From contig OY723289.1 in assembly GCA_963210315.1 (NCBI GenBank), positions 744,001 to 808,000 on the forward strand: 64,000 nucleotides of DNA. Reading direction: 5' to 3'. Each line of letters opens with the position of its first letter. Position 1 is the stretch's first letter. This document shows positions 59,724-64,000 of the stretch, piece after piece. The position numbers were made by a program, and so were the translations under genes. Source of the stretch: Rhynchopus euleeides. Lineage: Eukaryota; Euglenozoa; Diplonemea; Diplonemida; Diplonemidae. The notes below the pieces were generated by a model. The model was not told the DNA's origin. It saw only the letters and a list, made by a program, of their open reading frames with translations, and did no database searches.

Positions 59724-59831
59724 TTAGCGAGAAAAGGATCGCCACACAATCTTCCTGGCATGTATTCTGGTGCCAACAATCACTGCAAGCACTGTGAGGG
59801 CTAGACTCATGCACACACCCGAGCTGTCCAT
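59724..59831 (-). CDS. possible 35-residue single-span membrane peptide
   Basis: A short ORF MDSSGVCMSLALTVLAVIV... with one hydrophobic helix followed by a basic tail (HARKIVWRSFSR). Its start context, GCAACAATGG, resembles that of the real genes here. There is no homology argument; chance cannot be excluded. Confidence 0.2.
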   Translation of the reverse strand: MDSSGVCMSLALTVLAVIVGTRIHARKIVWRSFSR

Positions 59832-61684
59832 TGTTGCCCCTTCCTCCCACAGCATGGGAGATCGGGCATTTTTTAGCATCGGGGAGGCGGCTCTGCCCTT
59901 GCTACATGAGGCTGGGGGGGGGGGGGGGTGTGGGGTCAGGAGGGTGGGGTGGGGGAAACCTTGAGCGTAAAATAAAGCACCCCTCTTCCCCCCGCCCACC
60001 AGCATTGGCAGATATTTCTGATCTTCCAGTTCCACGTTGTGCGGGAGGGGGGGTTTGAACAACTTTAGGCCGTGTTCATAGCCCCCTGGTGAGAGGGGTC
60101 GCTGTTTCGTGTTCTCCTGGCCGCACGGTGGCATTGCCTTACGTCGCCTCTTTTCCTTTGCTGTTGAGTTGGTCTGGCCCAGATGGCGGGGACCGTGCAG
60201 TGTTTTTTCAGTTCGCTGCACGGGCAGTCTGAAGTGCGCAACAAAAATGACCACCTCTCTGTTGACATGAAATAACTGCCGAGTGGCCCAACCACATGAC
60301 AGACCTGCAATCATAATGGTGTGTGGCAGGCTGGATTAAGGCAGCAGATGATGCCCCTTGGTGAGTGAGTGAGTGAGGGGGGTGGAGGGGTGGGGGGATA
60401 GCCGCCGGGCGAAGTGGCTCGGCGTTTTCGTTTGCTTGGTTCATTCTTTGCGAATTTGTATTCTTACTCCAGCTGTTCGTTTTGGCTGGTTCTTTCGACT
60501 GAAACCACTGACGTTTTGAAGGGGTTGGCAGGAATGTAGAGAACATTTGGTATCCAGAAAGCCGGCCACCCTTCACTCAATATTGGAGGGGTGGCTGGGC
60601 GTGCGTGACTTTGACTATTTCGCAACCACGTGAGATTGCGATATCACTTTACCATCCACGCTGCCACCCCCGAAAGGGTGGATCATTCTTTGGCCTGAGG
60701 TGGGCGCACTTTTCCACTGCGACACTCAATCCAAGAAAACACTGCCAAAGAAAAGCCCCTACCCCCCCCCCTTGGGGTAAATCTCAAGAAAGAAAGAAAT
60801 CAACGAAACCCGGCATCATTATCCCCCCCCCCCCTTCACACAGCCTGCCGGGCATGTGTGTGAAAAAAAAACACCCGCGAGGATCCGCACGGTGCAGAGT
60901 TTCCTACGTTGGCTATGCCGAACGATCAAAATACACAACAAAAAAATGTGACGAGCCGCAAATTTCAGCCGAGAAGGGGTTGAAGAAGGCCTCAGGCTGC
61001 TGAGACAATCGGGGGAGTGAGGCGGCGTTGGGAGAGACAGGCGGTTAATTCTAGGGGGGTGGGGGGAAGTGGTGGAGTGTGCGGGTGGTGACGGGGCGAG
61101 CCACGCGAAGGGCGGGATGTACTCACGACAACTTAACAACTGGCAAGAACAAAGGTGCGACACATTCCCTGTGTGATGCGTGCAATGTGCAGATGAAGGC
61201 TTGGCTTTCGTGACAAGCCCTTGCCGTGCCGTCTGCAATGCAGCGAAACTAACCACACATGCGGAGGAAGGGGGGGGGGGGGGGGGCTGCCTGCTGCGCC
61301 TGACGTCGTCGTGGGGGAGGTGAGAAAAATCGAAAAAGAGAGAGAGAAGACCAGGGAGTATCACCAGCACCAGCTAAGGCCAGATTTTTTTTCAGGCAAC
61401 TAAAAAAAACCGGGAGTGGAACAACGGGGGAGAAGGCATGGGGAGGGGGGGGGGGGGCTGGGGAAGTGGAACAAAAGGGAGAGGAAAGTGGGAATTCAAA
61501 AAAAATCTGCACCTCCGCCGCCGTCGCACGCATCTTCTTCTCTCTGCTCTGGCTCTTTGGGAGCGTGTGCCTTGAAGGCAACCTGAGAACGGGGGTAGCG
61601 GTGAACACTGTGAGCACCCCACGGGGACTCCCGGAGTTGATAAGCTCTCGACACCCACGACCCACATCAGCGTGAAGATTCTTC

Positions 61685-61921
61685 TTTGGAAAAGTGGCAC
61701 ACAAAAGGGGGGTCGGGAGCAGGTCAGCCGACCCACTCTTCAGACCCACAGCACCAACGCCACTCTGCTTCAGAAGCACGCCATTGCCGCATTGCCCAGC
61801 TGCGCTGCAAGAGAGAGAGAGAGAGCGAGATTGAAGAGACCCCCCCCTCCAGAAGCCACTGGCGCCTCCTGCAGCCCTTCCTTTGAGTCGCAAACGTGAG
61901 GCACGCCCGCAACAGGGTGCA
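61685..61921. repeat. dispersed repeat, copy 2 of 2
   Basis: Matches 33008-33229, with a longer GA dinucleotide run (about 61809-61828) and small indels. Same orientation as copy 1. Confidence 0.85.
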
Positions 61922-62216
61922 GGGTGGGCCACATCCTCGAGACTTTTGGCCAGTGTCACCCACCTCCCGTCACTCCACCGTAACTTCCCCCCCAGCCCAA
62001 CACCCTGTAGTGTATTGGGGGCACGAAGATGGGGAAAAATAAACACAGCTGGCGGCACAAATACAAATCACACGCGAGCTAAGGCTCGCTAAATCATGCC
62101 AACCCCTGTGTCGCGGGTTCTCTTTTGTTTTTTTTTGCAAACTCCACATGCCCTACAATCCACAACCCCCCCCCCCCTTCCTTCCCTCCTCATCCTCCCA
62201 CCCCACCCGCACCCCT

Positions 62217-62894
62217 CTAAGGGGCCGAGATGTTGCGCTGCGGCCCCCACGAAGGGCGGTAGAAATGACCCTTCCCATCCCCCTTCCCCCCACGGTGTGG
62301 GTGTGCGGGACGCGGTGCCTCATAGCCACAGCTCTGCGGACCACGGTACGGGGGACGCTGCCACGGACGGGCGGGGGCCATGGGCGGCACACCACGCGGG
62401 TCGTGGTGGCTGCCTTCGGCAGGTGGTGTGCTGCCGTGGGACATCACTGCAAGCGGTGGGGGGCCAGCAGGAAGAGGGCCATCGGCAGGGCGCTGGTCCC
62501 ACTGCTGCGTCAGCACCGGGTTGCGCCACGGCGGTGACGGCGCAGACAGGTCTGCCCCAAACGGTGCCAGCGGCGCACGCTCCAGCGGATGGACAGGCAT
62601 GTGTGCCTCGTGCACCCTCGTCTTCACCGCAAGGGGTGGGGCAGACGGCGACGGAAGAGATGCAGAGTCGACATGCTGCATCGGGGGTGGCGGCGGGTGG
62701 TGGTGGTGGTGGTCGTAGCTGCCCGGCCAGCGCGGGGGCGGCATGCCGTGGTCGCGGTGCTGCCAGGTTGCCCACCCCGACACCCAGGCCCCGTGGTCCC
62801 ACCGCTTGTCGGCGGAGGCGGGGCGGAGCAGTGCGGTGCTCGCGGCTGCGGCGCTGTCCCCTCTCCCCCCACCACCACCCATCGGCGGGCACAT
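62217..62894 (-). CDS. Pro/His/Gly-rich low-complexity protein
   Basis: A 225-residue frame from the ATG at 62894 (MCPPMGGGGG), 23 nt downstream of a CACCTCTGCAG acceptor. It has a His5-Pro5 run (from a GTG/CCA microsatellite at about 62692-62716), many Pro/Arg/Gly segments (APARPWQRPPYRG, HPHRGGKGDGKGHF) and no recognised domain. The C-terminal RGGKGDGKGHFYRPSWG resembles RGG-type RNA-binding tails, so an RNA-associated protein is possible but unproven. Intronless. Confidence 0.6.
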   Translation of the reverse strand: MCPPMGGGGGRGDSAAAASTALLRPASADKRWDHGAWVSGWATWQHRDHGMPPPRWPGSYDHHHHHPPPPPMQHVDSASLPSPSAPPLAVKTRVHEAHMPVHPLERAPLAPFGADLSAPSPPWRNPVLTQQWDQRPADGPLPAGPPPLAVMSHGSTPPAEGSHHDPRGVPPMAPARPWQRPPYRGPQSCGYEAPRPAHPHRGGKGDGKGHFYRPSWGPQRNISAP

Positions 62895-64000
62895 TGCAGC
62901 CGCGTGTTCTCTTGCGCCTGCAGAGGTGTGTCGTGTCCCGGTGTGCCGGTGGCCCCAATCGCAACAGTTGAGGTGTTTTGAACTGTGTGTTCGCAATGAA
63001 AGAACCAGCAGTTAATATGTGGCACCCTGACCCCCCATGGTAAAGTCAATACGGAGTGAAGGGGGGTAGGGTGAAAGGGGGGATGGGCGATGCGACGCAC
63101 ACAGCAGGCTGCACTGACACTCGCTCGCCATGCAGCGCTGAGACCCCGACCCGCCGGCAATGCCATCGAGATGGCAAGGTGCTCCAGCGGGCATAATTCT
63201 CCATCACCACCACCATCTGGCATGATTTTGTCCGCTGGGGAGTCGACAACTCAACGTGCCCAGGTTTCCGAGACTGCCTGTGTTCCAGCTAGGTTTGCCC
63301 TGAACAAGGGAGTGCAATACCTGCAACAATACACCCAGGGGATCCGATTCATTGCGAACCCCCGCAGCAGGGACATGCATCCATGTTCGTTCGCACCCAT
63401 TCCCAGTTCGCCGGTTTTCTTTTCTTTCTGCACCGAAAGAACACTCGGAAACATAGTTTACGGATAGCCATGCATCAGCTTTTGGCAGCGCAACATAAAA
63501 CACGGTCACCCCACGACCACCCTCTCCCGTGACATAGACACAGCAGATCCGCAAACCCTTGGATGGGTGCGTCCACTCAAAGAACCCATCCAGACACACC
63601 TCCCCTTGCAGGCACAGACAGCAGCAAGTCAGCTGGCTTGTGCAGACGAAGCAGACATCCCGAGGCAATTGGGGGAGACGGGGGGGGGGGCGAAGGTGAG
63701 GGGGAGGGTGGTACAGAGCAAACAGACAAACAGAACAGAAAAACTGAGATTTGGTTGTGGGTCGTAAACCTACAGCACAGCCCCCCTTGTCCCCCCCCCT
63801 CCTCCCCCCGCCCCCCACTCCACCTGCGCCTTGACGCCCACACAGGAAGCTCAAAGACACCCCGGGTTCTGTTTTGTGCAGAGGATCCCTACGCGTCGCC
63901 CAAAATGGCCTGGTGTCTGCTTCGTGTCCACAAGCAGACCAATGCTTGCTGCAGCTGGAGCATAAGCTCACCGGGTTGGGGGGGTGGGGAACCCTGCAGG
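62895..64000. other. window end without assigned gene
   Basis: A minus-strand open frame through 63204-63971 contains a protein-like stretch (GEVCLDGFFEWTHPSKG to LPKADAWLSVNY, about 63605-63445) that might be an exon, but no splice sites or family could be fixed. The rest is low complexity. Confidence 0.3.

Larger units (their letters stand above)
58531..62216. other. gene-poor interval with G/C homopolymer tracts
   Basis: No strong gene. There are G runs at 58796-58812, 59911-59929, 61268-61287 and 61444-61459, and C runs at 58886-58897 and 60823-60836. A short duplicated phrase (CTGGCCGCACGG..GGCATTGCCT) occurs near 59523 and 60115. A dispersed repeat is at 61685-61921, and a possible 35-codon membrane ORF is listed separately. 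Confidence 0.45.

Noticed and set aside
63204..63971. 255-codon minus frame at the right edge
   Set aside because: Only a central ~55-residue stretch looks protein-like and no splice boundaries or family could be fixed; noted as a possible exon but not called.

Overview
The window is nuclear DNA of a flagellated protist. It is GC-rich (AT-rich only in mobile elements), has spliceosomal introns with GT..AG ends (five introns resolved here by phase and homology, several more proposed), and carries eukaryotic ciliary genes (CFAP53-like, B9D2, IFT20), a histone H2A.Z variant and a Prp43/DHX15 helicase. Every supportable gene, about 19 of them, lies on the minus strand, and several start codons sit 0-24 nt downstream of a pyrimidine-rich AG splice acceptor. 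One-strand gene clusters, acceptors abutting start codons, a BT1-type folate/biopterin transporter and ordinary cis-introns together suggest a euglenozoan, most likely a diplonemid. Dinoflagellates and their relatives are the main alternative. This is inference: no rRNA or spliced-leader gene was found in the window.

Layout, left to right (genes read right to left). 1-3312: gene-free. 3.3-5.8 kb: a dually acylated-looking protein and an aquaglyceroporin. 6.4-11.6 kb: an exon-like ORF, a perfect 31-bp-arm hairpin, then a nested transposon block (a TA-flanked element interrupted by two ~2 kb elements, one holding three near-identical 0.4-0.5 kb units). 11.6-14.4 kb: repeats only. 14.4-18.4 kb: CFAP53-like axonemal coiled coil (3 exons) and H2A.Z (3 exons, 91-residue N-tail). 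20.5-25.2 kb: folate/biopterin transporter, a foldback element and a histidine-phosphatase-family protein. 27-31.6 kb: a possible small gene, a coiled-coil protein and a low-complexity protein. 31.6-35.6 kb: repeats. 35.6-45.5 kb: Cys-rich membrane protein, kelch protein, Prp43. 48.0-49.9 kb: a second nested transposon block of four levels. 50.1-58.5 kb: a small acidic protein, another non-autonomous element, B9D2, peptidyl-tRNA hydrolase, IFT20 and a degenerate alpha-kinase. 58.5-64 kb: mostly gene-free, with one His/Pro-rich protein.

Functionally the genes are unrelated housekeeping and ciliary genes, as expected for a co-transcribed directional cluster rather than an operon of one pathway. 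Three of them (CFAP53-like axonemal lumen protein, B9D2 transition zone, IFT20 transport complex B) serve the flagellum. The most unusual items are the alpha-kinase fold that keeps its zinc site but has lost its catalytic motif, the H2A.Z with a long composite N-tail and altered acidic patch, and two nested transposon blocks in which each copy of one element supplies the empty site for an insertion in the other.
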